A stretch of 64,000 nt of DNA from Mycolicibacterium sp. MU0050 (GCF_963378085.1 NZ_OY726395.1:3844001-3908000), one strand, 5' to 3'; shown: positions 50,168-59,139, counted from the stretch's first letter. Program-made: numbers and translations. The notes: generated from the letters alone by a model not told the origin.

Positions 50168-50479
50168 TCAGCTTGCGCGCAGGCGCGGCGCCCCGTCCGG
50201 ATGCTCCGCCCGCCAGCGGCGCTCCACGCGGTTGACGCGCCGATGCTCCAGGGTGATCAACACCGTGCCCGCGGTGACGATGGCGCCGGCGATCAGCGCC
50301 AGCGTCAACGACAGCCCGGAGTTGCCGTAGGCCGACGCGGCCACCGTGCAAGCGATCAAGATGGTGCCGATCCCCAACAGGAGCAGTCCCGGCCACCACA
50401 GCGTGTCGATGAACGATTCGCCGGCCCGAGGCTGGGTGGTTCGAGCGTGATCGATGGGATCCCAATACGCGCCCTTCAT
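50168..50479 (-). CDS. two-helix membrane protein, unknown
   Basis: A 103-residue protein. Two transmembrane segments (PGLLLLGIGTILIACTVAASA and LALIAGAIVTAGTVLITL) are followed by a basic C-terminal tail (HRRVNRVERRWRAEHP). It has the look of a UsfY- or protein-anchoring type small stress membrane protein of mycobacteria. Function unknown. Bases 50013-50167 upstream of the other small gene show no frame of note. Confidence 0.6.
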   Translation of the reverse strand: MKGAYWDPIDHARTTQPRAGESFIDTLWWPGLLLLGIGTILIACTVAASAYGNSGLSLTLALIAGAIVTAGTVLITLEHRRVNRVERRWRAEHPDGAPRLRAS

Positions 50480-50564
50480 TGCGGCTCCCTCCGTCGCAGA
50501 GATGCCACCAGGATACTCCTGCTGTGATGCGCATCACAGGCCCGCGCACGCCGCCCTCCAACTA

Positions 50565-50625
50565 GCCCAAACGTGAGTTTGGGCCGCTTTGTGCGAGAAG
50601 GTTTCGGCATTTTGTCGGTCTCGGC
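50565..50625. repeat. dispersed 61-base repeat, copy A
   Basis: It starts with a perfect palindrome GCCCAAAC GTGA GTTTGGGC and continues to CTCGGC at 50625. Copy B at 56655-56715 is about 85% identical by eye. It lies in the gap between the two-helix protein and the lipoprotein gene. It may be a member of a genome-wide intergenic repeat family and could act as a terminator-like hairpin. Confidence 0.75.
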
Positions 50626-50676
50626 GCGCGCTCGGCGGGGTTGCGATCTTGCCACCCGCACAGCATCATCGCAGCC

Positions 50677-51378
50677 ATGCGCCCCGCCGTCCGCCGCGCC
50701 GCGAGACCGCGGATCCGCGGCCCACTGTCCGCCGCCCTGTGCACGCTGACCGTGGCGGCGTGCACCGCGGCCCCCGCCACCCCGCCGGCCGAAGACTTTG
50801 CCTACCAACCGCTTTGGCCCTTCACCAGCCAGCAGGACGCCGACGGCGCCGCGGCCGGCCGGCACCGCGACGCCGGTGCCACCGCGCTCGCATTCACGCG
50901 AGACTTCCTGGGCTTCACCGACATTGACCGCATTGTGAACGTCACCGAGCGCGACGACGAGGCCTGGGTCGAGGTCGGGTATCGGCTTCCCGACGACCGG
51001 ACGACGACGGCCGCCGAAGTCCACCTGGCCCGTTTCGGGTCCGGCCCCGACGCGCCCTGGGAAGTGGTCGGCACCCGCGACGGGGTTCTCACGCTGGAGT
51101 CGCCGCCCTACGGCAGCATCGCGGGGGACGTCATCGACGCCGGCGGCCGGATCAGCGGTGTCGACGAAAGCCTGCACCTGCAGGTGCGGCAGGTCGGCCG
51201 CGACGGCCCTCTCGGCGAGTATTGCTGCCTGCCGGCCGGCGGGGACAACCAACCGTGGTCGGCCCAGGTGACGCTCACCGAACCGGTGCAGCCGGGCACG
51301 CTGACCGTGGTGGTCTCGACGGGCGGGCACGTCGCCGAAGTGGAACGCTTCGCGGTCACCGGATTACGCGTGGGGTGA
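50677..51378 (+). CDS. lipoprotein with Gmad2-like immunoglobulin domain
   Basis: A 233-residue exported protein. The lipobox is LTVAACTAAP, with lipidated Cys near residue 29. The C-terminal 95 residues (from SPPYGSIAGDVIDAGGRISG) resemble the Gmad2 immunoglobulin-like domain found in actinobacterial lipoproteins and in spore germination proteins. The middle domain (AFTRDFLGFTDI) is similar to those found next to Gmad2. Probably anchored on the outer side of the plasma membrane; function unknown. Confidence 0.75.
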   Translation: MRPAVRRAARPRIRGPLSAALCTLTVAACTAAPATPPAEDFAYQPLWPFTSQQDADGAAAGRHRDAGATALAFTRDFLGFTDIDRIVNVTERDDEAWVEVGYRLPDDRTTTAAEVHLARFGSGPDAPWEVVGTRDGVLTLESPPYGSIAGDVIDAGGRISGVDESLHLQVRQVGRDGPLGEYCCLPAGGDNQPWSAQVTLTEPVQPGTLTVVVSTGGHVAEVERFAVTGLRVG

Positions 51379-51379
51379 G

Positions 51380-51736
51380 TCACCCGGCTACCACCCCCAC
51401 GAAGTACGCCGTGGCCGCGCCCGCAAGCAACAGGTAGAACGCGGGAAACGCGATGGTGTGGAGCACTCGTGCGCGGACGTGCACCACCACCGCGCCGATG
51501 AAGAACAGCACCAATCCGGCGCCCGCGGCGAGCCCGAGTCCCGGCACGGCGATCAGACCGACAGTCAGGCCCAGCGCCCCGGCCAGCTTCAGCGTCGCCA
51601 AATACGGCACCGCGGCACTGGAAACGCCGACTTCGGCGGAGTTCTTCAGCACGAAACCGGCGCGGGCGTAGTCGGCGACGGCGATCGCGGCGTTGGCGAC
51701 GATGCACAACAGTGTCGCCGCGAGCAGCCCGCTCAT
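51380..51736 (-). CDS. DoxX-family membrane protein
   Basis: A 118-residue protein with four hydrophobic helices, typical of DoxX/DoxX-like. It ends one base from the lipoprotein stop (convergent). It is divergent from an ECF41-type sigma factor; DoxX-type proteins are common partners of ECF41 sigma factors. May support redox or thiol homeostasis at the membrane. Confidence 0.8.
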   Translation of the reverse strand: MSGLLAATLLCIVANAAIAVADYARAGFVLKNSAEVGVSSAAVPYLATLKLAGALGLTVGLIAVPGLGLAAGAGLVLFFIGAVVVHVRARVLHTIAFPAFYLLLAGAATAYFVGVVAG

Positions 51737-51869
51737 GCCGATCGGGGGCGGGTCGAGGTTAGACGAACAGCAGTACGCTCATGCACGGACGGTTCCTCCG
51801 GTGTCTGTCGGTTCGATCGAGATGGCCTTCTCTGTCCCGACGCCGCGCACCGAGGAAAGGTGACACCTG

Positions 51870-52685
51870 GTGATATCGACAGCAGATTTCGAAGCGGCCC
51901 GACCACAATTGACGGCCATTGCATTCCGTCTCCTCGGTTCGCTGCACGACGCCGAGGACGCGGTGCAGTCGACCTGGCTACGCACCCACGGCGCCCGGAC
52001 CGCCGAAGTTCGCAACAGCGCGGCGTGGTTGACCACCGTCGTGACCCGGATCTGCCTCGACCAGTTGCGCATCCGCAGCCGACGCGGGGAGGAACCGCTA
52101 CAGGTGGACATGCTCCCGGGTGAGCAGGTAGCCGCCGACGAGGACTACCTGCAACGTGAACAGATCTCCCGGGCCCTGCTCGTACTGATGGACCGGCTCA
52201 CACCCCCGCAACGCGTGGCCTACGTGCTCCACGATTTGTTCGACGTGCCGTTTGTCGATATCGCGCGGATCCTCGGCAGCTCCGCGGTGAGCGCCAAGAA
52301 GCACGCCAGCCGTGCGCGACAACGGGTGCGGGACGGTGAGGTGGTCACAGCCGCTGACGTCGATGCCGCCGTTGTCGACGCGTTTCTGGCCGCCGCCGGC
52401 GGCGGCGACATCGCCACGATGATCGCCCTGATGACCGAAGACTGCGTACGCCGTGTCGACGCCTCGCTGGTGCCGCCGGACACCTCGACGGTGACGACTG
52501 GACGGCGCGAGATCGCGGAAGAAACAACGCTTTTCGCCGACCGCATCCGCGCCTGCGTAGCGCTGAGCATCGACGGCCGGACAGTGCGGATCCTTGCGCC
52601 CGGGGGTCACCCGCTTGCGTTGGTCGCGCTCGAACTGCGAGACAACCTGATCAGCCGAATCGACATCGCCAGGTTCAGACCGTGA
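51870..52685 (+). CDS. ECF41-type (SigJ-like) RNA polymerase sigma factor
   Basis: A 271-residue sigma factor from the GTG at 51870. Region 2 is seen as FRLLGSLHDAEDAVQSTWLR (residues about 20-40), region 4 as LPTPPQRVAYVLHD-like LTPPQRVAYVLHDLF to SAKKHASRARQRVR. The C-terminal 95 residues form a SnoaL/NTF2-like domain (AVVDAFLAAAGGGDIATMI), which both inhibits and assists sigma in ECF41. No anti-sigma gene is present, which is normal for this group. Its targets probably include the divergent doxX gene. Confidence 0.9.
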   Translation: MISTADFEAARPQLTAIAFRLLGSLHDAEDAVQSTWLRTHGARTAEVRNSAAWLTTVVTRICLDQLRIRSRRGEEPLQVDMLPGEQVAADEDYLQREQISRALLVLMDRLTPPQRVAYVLHDLFDVPFVDIARILGSSAVSAKKHASRARQRVRDGEVVTAADVDAAVVDAFLAAAGGGDIATMIALMTEDCVRRVDASLVPPDTSTVTTGRREIAEETTLFADRIRACVALSIDGRTVRILAPGGHPLALVALELRDNLISRIDIARFRP

Positions 52686-53490
52686 CCTTGGCGGGCAACT
52701 CCCGGCGCCGCAACGCGTTGACCACCGCGACGCCGGCGAGCACCACGGCGCCGGCCAGTGCCGCGACGAACACCGAGGTGGTGTCGCTGAGTCGCACGGC
52801 CACGGCCACCAGCGCCCACACCAGCACGGCCACATACGCCGCGTCGGCGTACATGAAGCTCATGACCAACCCGAGTGCGGTGGCGACGACGATCATGATG
52901 ACGCCCCACGTGGGCTCGGAGATGCCGAAACCGTTCCAGCCGGCGTCGTCGAGCGTGATGGTCGCGTTCGCGATGGTGGCCACCGAGATCCAGCCGAGGT
53001 AGACGCGGAACGGGATGTGCACGGTCCACAGCTCGAGTCGCGAGGCCGCCGGCCGGGCCGCCAGCATCCGGTAGATGACGATCAACGTCACCAGCAGCAC
53101 GACCATCACCAGCATGCTCAGCGGGAACTGGTTGTAGTGCCACGACAGCAGCCAACTCGCGTTGGCCACCGCGGTGAGGATGTAGAGCGGGGCGATGGCC
53201 ACGGCGGTGTCGGCATCGCGACCGCGGAAGACGCTCCATCCGAGGTAGCCCGTGTAGGCGATCAGGCCCACATAGATCAGGCTCCAGATGCTGAACGCGT
53301 ACCCGGCCGGGATGAAGTAGACCTCGTAGCCACGGGTGACATCGCCGGTGGACTGGCCGTTGATCTGCATCGCGTTGGCCATGCCGTTGACCACCAGCAT
53401 GGCCACCGTGGCGACGACGACGGCGACGGCCAACAGCGGGCCCTTCCCCGTCCGACTCTGGACTCCGGGGCTGGCATCGGGGGACGACAT
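52675..53490 (-). CDS. TspO/MBR-related multi-spanning membrane protein
   Basis: A 271-residue protein from the ATG at 53490, with about eight transmembrane segments. The segment FIPAGYAFSIWSLIYVGLIAY resembles the Pro-Trp-Tyr motif of TspO, and NASWLLSWHYNQFPLS follows. It is longer than canonical TspO (about 160). Family members bind tetrapyrroles or other hydrophobic ligands. The last 11 bases overlap the convergent sigma factor gene. Confidence 0.72.
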   Translation of the reverse strand: MSSPDASPGVQSRTGKGPLLAVAVVVATVAMLVVNGMANAMQINGQSTGDVTRGYEVYFIPAGYAFSIWSLIYVGLIAYTGYLGWSVFRGRDADTAVAIAPLYILTAVANASWLLSWHYNQFPLSMLVMVVLLVTLIVIYRMLAARPAASRLELWTVHIPFRVYLGWISVATIANATITLDDAGWNGFGISEPTWGVIMIVVATALGLVMSFMYADAAYVAVLVWALVAVAVRLSDTTSVFVAALAGAVVLAGVAVVNALRRRELPAKVTV

Positions 53491-53671
53491 GCGGGGCTCC
53501 TTCTGACAAGTGCGTGTGCCAGCACTATGCCCACTACCGGCGCTTTTGAATCCGAAACCAGCGCAATCCCGGTCACAGTCCCCATACCCAGCTGCCGCAC
53601 AGGCAGCCCATAGCTTTAGATGGTCTGCTAGATGAACTAAGTATGAACGAGCGGGAAAGTCGACGTAAGTA

Positions 53672-54538
53672 ATGAAATTGTTCGCCCGGCGCGGCGGCGC
53701 ACGGCCACCCGAGGACGTCCCCACCACCCCCACCGGCTATCAGCAGACCGCCAGCCGCCTGCACGCGTTCAACCGCTACGAGATCAAGTACCTGCTCGAC
53801 GAGTTCAAGGTGCCGGCGCTGCGCGAGCAACTCGCGGCACACATGGCGGTCGACGCGTACTCGCCCCAGGGCGGCTATCCCGTCACGTCGCTCTATTACG
53901 ACACCCCGGACCTCCGCTTCTACTGGGAGAAGATCGAAGGGCTGCGGTTTCGCCGCAAGCTGCGGATGCGCCTGTACGGCACGCCGGCCGAATGCACCGA
54001 GGACACCCCGGTGCAGGTCGAGATCAAGCAGCGCGTCAACCGCGTGACCCAGAAGCGGCGCCTCGCGCTCCCCTATGGGACGGCCCGGCGCTGGCTTGAC
54101 GGCCGCGAGCAGATTTCCTGCAGCCCCGCGGAGCGCCCGTTCGTCGAGGAGGTGACGACGCTGGTCGGCAACCTCGATCTGCGTCCGATCGTCACCACCG
54201 GCTACCGGCGCGAGGCCTTCGTGGGCTGGGAGGCCGATCTGGGCCTGCGGGTCACCATCGACCACAAGGTGCACGGCCGCGACCGGGACTTCCACTTCGC
54301 CTCCGGCGCCACCAACCGCTACACCATCCCGCCCAAGCTGGCGATCGTGGAGATCAAGGCCAACGAGCGGGTGCCCTACTGGGTCACCGACCTCGCTGCG
54401 CGCGCCGAGATGTCTGTCGTGCGGATCTCGAAGTACTGCCAGTCCGTGCAGGCCTTCGGGCTGGCACCGCGATCGGCGCTGGGCCCACCGGAGTTGGTGC
54501 TGGACGCCGCCGACCAGCTGGTCGCCGCCGACCTGTAA
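53672..54538 (+). CDS. VTC-domain protein (polyphosphate polymerase-like)
   Basis: A 288-residue protein whose bulk is a VTC domain, the tunnel fold that polymerises polyphosphate in yeast Vtc4. Conserved lining residues are seen in RYEIKYLLDEF, SLYYDTPDLRFYW, FRRKLRMRLYG, VQVEIKQRVNRV, AIVEIKANERVPYW and RISKYCQS. No SPX domain and no membrane segment, so it is cytoplasmic. It is the first gene of a cassette with DUF4956 and CotH-kinase genes. The nucleotide or phosphate substrate is unknown in this bacterial group. Confidence 0.85.
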   Translation: MKLFARRGGARPPEDVPTTPTGYQQTASRLHAFNRYEIKYLLDEFKVPALREQLAAHMAVDAYSPQGGYPVTSLYYDTPDLRFYWEKIEGLRFRRKLRMRLYGTPAECTEDTPVQVEIKQRVNRVTQKRRLALPYGTARRWLDGREQISCSPAERPFVEEVTTLVGNLDLRPIVTTGYRREAFVGWEADLGLRVTIDHKVHGRDRDFHFASGATNRYTIPPKLAIVEIKANERVPYWVTDLAARAEMSVVRISKYCQSVQAFGLAPRSALGPPELVLDAADQLVAADL

Positions 54539-54562
54539 TCCGCTCGCTCACAAAGGAATTCC

Positions 54563-55240
54563 ATGACCATCGACCTGCAGGACCTCAGCGGGACGTTCAC
54601 CGTGTTCGACGTCGCCGCCTCGCTGGCCCTCTCGTTCGTCCTGGCCTCGATCATCGGCTGGACCTACCGCTACACCCACAAGAACGTCTCCTACAGCCAG
54701 TCCTACGTTCAGACCCTGGTGATGGTCTGCATGGTGATCTCGGTGATCATGCTGGTGGTCGGGTCCAACATCGCCCGCGCCTTCGCTCTGGTCGGCGCGT
54801 TGTCGGTGATCCGATTCCGCAACGCCATCAAGGAAACTCGCGACGTGGGCTTCGTCTTCCTGGCGATGGCGATCGGGATGACCACCGGCACGCGGTTCTA
54901 TCTGCTGGCCGCCGTCGCGACCGCGGTGGTGTGCCTGGTGCTGGTCGTCATGTACCGGTTCAACTGGTTCTCCCTCGACGTGCAGCGCCAGGTGGTCAAG
55001 GTCCAGGTGCCCCCGGAGCCCGAATACACCGCCCGCGTCGAAGACGTGCTGATCGACTTCTGCTCCGAATTCGAGTTGGTCTCCACCGAATCCGCGCGCG
55101 CCGGCGCGCTCAACGAGCTCTATTACACCGCCCGGCTGAAGAAGGGCCGCAAGAGCGGCGAGCTGATCGCGGCGTTGAGCGCGGTCAACAGCGGGCAGCG
55201 GGTAACGGTGCTGACCGGCTATGACCAGACCGACATCTGA
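54563..55240 (+). CDS. DUF4956 membrane protein
   Basis: A 225-residue protein. Three to four transmembrane segments occupy residues about 10-130. The family signature follows the second: LVGALSVIRFRNAIKETRDV, then GFVFLAMAIGMTTG. The C-terminal 90 residues are a cytoplasmic ferredoxin-like domain. It is 24 bases after the VTC gene and overlaps the CotH gene by 20 bases, so all three are tightly coupled. It probably anchors or exports a product of its partners. Confidence 0.88.
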   Translation: MTIDLQDLSGTFTVFDVAASLALSFVLASIIGWTYRYTHKNVSYSQSYVQTLVMVCMVISVIMLVVGSNIARAFALVGALSVIRFRNAIKETRDVGFVFLAMAIGMTTGTRFYLLAAVATAVVCLVLVVMYRFNWFSLDVQRQVVKVQVPPEPEYTARVEDVLIDFCSEFELVSTESARAGALNELYYTARLKKGRKSGELIAALSAVNSGQRVTVLTGYDQTDI

Positions 55241-56666
55241 GCCGCGGCGGCGGTTCGTCCACCGGCTCCCGACCCGGCTGCGTCAGCACTGGAAGCTGCC
55301 GGCGCTGCTCATGGTGGCGACCGTGGCGCTGACGGCGGCGTTCGGCCAGACCCGGATCCGCCCGTATGTCACCGGCGAGGTGACCGTGCTGGCGGCGCCG
55401 ATCACCGAGAACATCGCAGGCACAGTCGATTTGTTCGACCCCGGCGTGCCGCACAGCCTGATCGTCGAACTCACCGACGCCGAGTACCGCGAGATGCTCT
55501 CGGCGTACGTGCGAGACGGCGCCAAGAAGTGGGTGAGCGCCGACATCACCCTCGACGGCACCGTGATTCGCGATGTGGCCGTACGACTGAAGGGCAATTC
55601 GACGCTGATGGGCCTGCGCGGCGACGGACCCCCAGGGCCCCCAGGACCGGGCGGACCGGGCAAGCCGCCGATGCCCGACGAGTTCTTCAAGACCATGATG
55701 TCGATGGCCGCCTCGGCCGAGGACCCGACCTCGCTGCCGTTGTTGATCAGCTTCGACGAGAACGCCGCCGGCCGCGCGTATCAAGGGCTGACCGAGCTGT
55801 CGGTGCGCCCCGGCGCACCGGTGCTCAACGAGGCCCTGGCGTTGTCGTTGACCGCCGACTCCGGCCAGCCCACCCAGCGTTACACCTACGCCACCTACAC
55901 GTTGAACGGGCAGCGCACCACGCGACTGCTGCTCGAGCATCCCGACGACGGCTACGCCAACGCCCTGTTCGACTCCCCCGGTTATCTCTACAAGGCCGAT
56001 GCGGAGTCCCGCCTGGAGTTCGCCGGCCCCGACCAGTCCGCCTACGCCCACCAGTTCACCCAGATCAACGCCGTGGGCAGCGGAAATCTGCAGCCCATCG
56101 TCGACTTCGCAGCGTGGTTGCAGCACGCCGACCAAGACGAGTTCGACGCGCATCTGACCGACTGGGTGGACGTCGACTCCCTGGCCCGTTACCTGGCCAC
56201 CCAGAACCTGTTGGTCAACGGCGACGACATGGGCGGCCCCGGCCAGAACTACTACCTCTGGTACGACCTGACCGCGAAGAGGTTCTCGGTGATCTCCTGG
56301 GACCTGAACCTGGCGATGGTCGGCGACCCGGAGACGGCACCGCAGGACAAGGTCGAGCTGAAGATCCCCGAGGGTGCCGAGCCGCCGCCGGGCGCCGACG
56401 GCAAGCGCCCTCCGCTGGGCGGCAACCTGCTCAAGGACAAGTTCCTTGCCTCGACGGCGTGGGCGCCGACCTATGACGAGAAATACGCGCAGCTGTACCG
56501 GCAACTCTTCGCCGACGGGCATGCCCACGCCCGCCTCGACGGGATCGCCGCGCGGGTGCCGCTCAGCGAAGGACTCGACGAACCGAAGCTGCACGAGGCC
56601 GTCGCGTCGATGCACCGCTGGCTCGACGCCCGAGTGGCCGCGCTGGAGCCGGCGGCCCAAAGGTGA
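55221..56666 (+). CDS. secreted/membrane-anchored CotH-kinase family protein
   Basis: A 481-residue protein. Residues about 25-42 form a signal anchor (KLPALLMVATVALTAAFG), placing the rest outside. The CotH kinase domain contains DAEYREMLSAY, VAVRLKGNSTLMGLRG, and the catalytic end GGPGQNYYLWYDLTAKRFSV followed by ISWDLNLAMV. A collagen-like run GPPGPPGPGGPG is inserted near residue 135, and a Pro/Gly loop near 390. CotH is an atypical protein kinase that phosphorylates extracytoplasmic proteins. The stop codon lies inside dispersed repeat copy B. Confidence 0.88.
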   Translation: MTRPTSEPRRRFVHRLPTRLRQHWKLPALLMVATVALTAAFGQTRIRPYVTGEVTVLAAPITENIAGTVDLFDPGVPHSLIVELTDAEYREMLSAYVRDGAKKWVSADITLDGTVIRDVAVRLKGNSTLMGLRGDGPPGPPGPGGPGKPPMPDEFFKTMMSMAASAEDPTSLPLLISFDENAAGRAYQGLTELSVRPGAPVLNEALALSLTADSGQPTQRYTYATYTLNGQRTTRLLLEHPDDGYANALFDSPGYLYKADAESRLEFAGPDQSAYAHQFTQINAVGSGNLQPIVDFAAWLQHADQDEFDAHLTDWVDVDSLARYLATQNLLVNGDDMGGPGQNYYLWYDLTAKRFSVISWDLNLAMVGDPETAPQDKVELKIPEGAEPPPGADGKRPPLGGNLLKDKFLASTAWAPTYDEKYAQLYRQLFADGHAHARLDGIAARVPLSEGLDEPKLHEAVASMHRWLDARVAALEPAAQR

Positions 56667-56715
56667 GTTTGGGCCGGTTTGTACGAGAGCGGTCCGGCAT
56701 TTCGTCGATCTCGGC
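56655..56715. repeat. dispersed 61-base repeat, copy B
   Basis: It starts with GCCCAAAG GTGA GTTTGGGC and runs to CTCGGC at 56715. About 85% identical by eye to copy A at 50565-50625. Its hairpin loop supplies the TGA stop of the CotH gene, so the repeat inserted at or replaced the original 3' end of that gene. Confidence 0.75.
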
Positions 56716-56747
56716 GGTTAGGTTGCACCCGAGGGTGCGTAGAACGC

Positions 56748-56777
56748 GATCAGGCCCCCTCGAAAGGGGGCCTGATC
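56748..56777 (-). terminator. terminator of tRNA-Tyr
   Basis: GATCAGGCCCCC (56748-56759) and GGGGGCCTGATC (56766-56777) form a perfect 12-bp stem with a TCGAAA loop, starting 6 bases after the tRNA 3' end on the minus strand. The U-run is weak, but position and strength fit tRNA transcript termination. Confidence 0.75.
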
Positions 56778-56782
56778 TGCTG

Positions 56783-56865
56783 TGGCAGGTAGTGGATTCG
56801 AACCACTGTAGGCGTAAGCCGACGGATTTACAGTCCGCTCCCATTGGCCGCTCGGGCAACCTGCC
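56783..56865 (-). tRNA. tyrT: tRNA-Tyr (anticodon GTA), long variable arm
   Basis: An 83-base class II tRNA on the minus strand. The acceptor stem is GGCAGGT/ACCTGCC, the anticodon loop is CTGTAAA, the variable arm is long (GTCGGCTTACGCC), and the T loop is GTTCGAATC. Confidence 0.95.
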
Positions 56866-56981
56866 GGGTTCGCGCCACGCCCGGGTCCACCTGCACCCGG
56901 GTTGGTGCGAATAGCAGGGTACAACGAGGATGTACTCAACACGAAAACGGCACACCACCGAGTAAGAGGGGATGGCATCCA

Positions 56982-57473
56982 ATGGCGGATTCATCGTTCG
57001 ACGTCGTGAGCAAGGTCGACCGGCAAGAGGTCGACAACGCGCTGAACCAGGCGGCCAAGGAACTGGCGACCCGTTTCGATTTCCGGGGTACCGACACCAC
57101 GATCGCCTGGAAGGGCGAGGAGGCCATCGAGCTGGTCAGCTCCACCGAGGAGCGGCTCAAGGCCGCGGTCGACGTCTTCAAGGAGAAGTTGGTCCGCCGG
57201 GACATCTCGATGAAGGCGTTCGACGCCGGCGAACCGCAGGCCAGCGGGAAGACCTACCGGCTGACCGGCACGCTGAAGCAGGGCATCGACTCCGAGCAGG
57301 CCAAGAAGATCACCAAGATCATCCGTGACGAGGGCCCCAAGGGCGTCAAGGCGCAGATCCAGGGCGACGAGGTGCGGGTCAGCTCCAAGAAGCGCGATGA
57401 TCTGCAGGCCGTGATCGCGCTGCTGAAGGGCGCCGACCTCGACATCGCGCTGCAGTTCGTCAACTACCGCTGA
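56982..57473 (+). CDS. YajQ-family nucleotide-binding protein
   Basis: A 163-residue YajQ protein from the ATG at 56982. It starts [19 protein letters not shown] and shows [15 protein letters not shown] and the [18 protein letters not shown] end. It has two ferredoxin-like halves. YajQ members bind RNA or cyclic di-GMP. Orthologue by position of Rv0566c, next to tRNA-Tyr and the monooxygenase. Confidence 0.93.
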   Translation: MADSSFDVVSKVDRQEVDNALNQAAKELATRFDFRGTDTTIAWKGEEAIELVSSTEERLKAAVDVFKEKLVRRDISMKAFDAGEPQASGKTYRLTGTLKQGIDSEQAKKITKIIRDEGPKGVKAQIQGDEVRVSSKKRDDLQAVIALLKGADLDIALQFVNYR

Positions 57474-57552
57474 CCGGGTCCTGCGCCTAGCCCACCGGTG
57501 GGTTGATGCCTATGGTGGACAGTGACGAAAAGCACACTGCGGGAGGTCCTCC

Positions 57553-59064
57553 ATGACGACGGTCGAGCACGACTCACAGGTCGACACCGGTGGCAACACC
57601 GAGCAGTTCGACGTGGTGATCATCGGCGCGGGAATCTCCGGACTGGGCGCGGCCTACCGGCTCGTCGAGCGCAACCCCGGCAAGCGCTACGTCATCTTGG
57701 AACGCCGCGACCAGATCGGCGGAACCTGGGACCTGTTCCGCTACCCCGGGGTCCGCTCGGACAGCTCGATCTTCACCCTGAGCTTCCCGTACGAGCCGTG
57801 GACCGAGCGCGACGGCGTCGCCGACGGCGCAGACATCCGCAATTACCTCGTCGACTTCGCCCGCAAGCACCGCATCGACAGCCACATCCGGTTTGGTTCC
57901 TATGTGCGCAGCGCCGACTGGGACTCGACCACCGACACCTGGACCGTGCACGTCGAGCAGGACGGGGCGACCAAGTCGTACCAGGCCCGCTTCCTGTTCT
58001 TCGGCAGCGGCTACTACAACTACGACGAGCCCTACGTCCCGGACTTCCCCGACTTCGACAAGTACGAGGGGATCGTCGCCAACCCGCAGCACTGGCCCGA
58101 GGACCTCGACTACACCGACAAGCGGATCGTGGTGATCGGCAGCGGGGCCACGGCCGTGACGCTGGTGCCGGCGCTGGCCCGGCGCGCCGCGAAAGTGACC
58201 ATGCTGCAGCGGTCACCGACCTACGTGTTCCCGGGCAAGCGCGTCAATGGACTGATCCAATTCGTGCGCAACATCGCACCGCGCAAGTTCTCCCATTGGT
58301 TCGCCCGGTGCTACGCCGCGCTGTTCGAGGGCGTCGTCTGGTTCCTGTCCCGCAAGTTCCCGGGCGTGATGCGCGGCTTCATCCGCCGCCGCGCCACGGC
58401 CAGCCTGCCCCCCGGCTATCCGGTCGACGTGCATTTCAAGCCGCGCTACAACCCGTGGGACCAGCGGCTGTGTCTGGACGCCGACGGCGACCTGTACAAC
58501 GCGATCTCCTCGGGCAAGGTGGAGATCGTCACCGACCACATCGAGCGCTTCGACGCCACCGGCATCTGGCTCAAGTCGGGCCAGCACCTGACCGCCGACA
58601 TCGTGGCCACCGCCACCGGTTTGCAACTGCAGGCCCTCGGCGGTGTGCGAATCAGCCTGGACGGCACCGAGATCAAGCCGCAGGACCGCTACGCCTACAA
58701 GGCGCACATGCTCGACAACGTGCCCAATCTGGCCTGGTGCCTGGGCTACACCAACGCGTCGTGGACACTGCGCGCCGACATGACCGCCGAACAGTTCGCC
58801 AAACTGGTCGCCTTCATGGACGCCCACGGCTATACCCACGCCTACCCGCATCTCGGTGACGAGCCGATGCCGGAGAAGCTGTCCTGGGACATCAACGCGG
58901 GGTACGTGCAGCGGGCACCGCACGCACTGCCGAAGTCGGGCACCAAGCGGCCGTGGAACGTGCGGCAGAACTACTTCGCCGACGCCATCGACCACCGCAC
59001 CGACCGGATCGAGGAGTCGATGGTCTTCGGTCGTGTCGCGCATCGGAGTCCGCTGAGCGCGTAG
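57553..59064 (+). CDS. flavin-dependent (Baeyer-Villiger type) monooxygenase
   Basis: A 503-residue protein with ATG preceded by GGGAGG. The FAD site is VVIIGAGISGLGAAYRL near residue 25, and the second dinucleotide site is IVVIGSGATAVTLVPALA near 195. The Baeyer-Villiger region reads NPQHWPEDLDY before it. FRYPGVRSDSSIFTLSFPYEPW is typical of the EthA/MymA group, which activates thioamides and oxidises ketones using NADPH and O2. Matches Rv0565c by position. Confidence 0.9.
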   Translation: MTTVEHDSQVDTGGNTEQFDVVIIGAGISGLGAAYRLVERNPGKRYVILERRDQIGGTWDLFRYPGVRSDSSIFTLSFPYEPWTERDGVADGADIRNYLVDFARKHRIDSHIRFGSYVRSADWDSTTDTWTVHVEQDGATKSYQARFLFFGSGYYNYDEPYVPDFPDFDKYEGIVANPQHWPEDLDYTDKRIVVIGSGATAVTLVPALARRAAKVTMLQRSPTYVFPGKRVNGLIQFVRNIAPRKFSHWFARCYAALFEGVVWFLSRKFPGVMRGFIRRRATASLPPGYPVDVHFKPRYNPWDQRLCLDADGDLYNAISSGKVEIVTDHIERFDATGIWLKSGQHLTADIVATATGLQLQALGGVRISLDGTEIKPQDRYAYKAHMLDNVPNLAWCLGYTNASWTLRADMTAEQFAKLVAFMDAHGYTHAYPHLGDEPMPEKLSWDINAGYVQRAPHALPKSGTKRPWNVRQNYFADAIDHRTDRIEESMVFGRVAHRSPLSA

Positions 59065-59139
59065 CCCGGCACCCGACTCGCCGGCGCGGTCCGAGCAAAG
59101 CGCCCGCCAATCGCCAGGCACCGCAATACGCTGGGCGCC

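Noticed and set aside
49788..50479. The two small genes as a toxin-antitoxin pair or a defence membrane module.
   Set aside because: Both are simple two-helix membrane proteins on the same strand with a 155-base gap; no toxin or antitoxin motifs.
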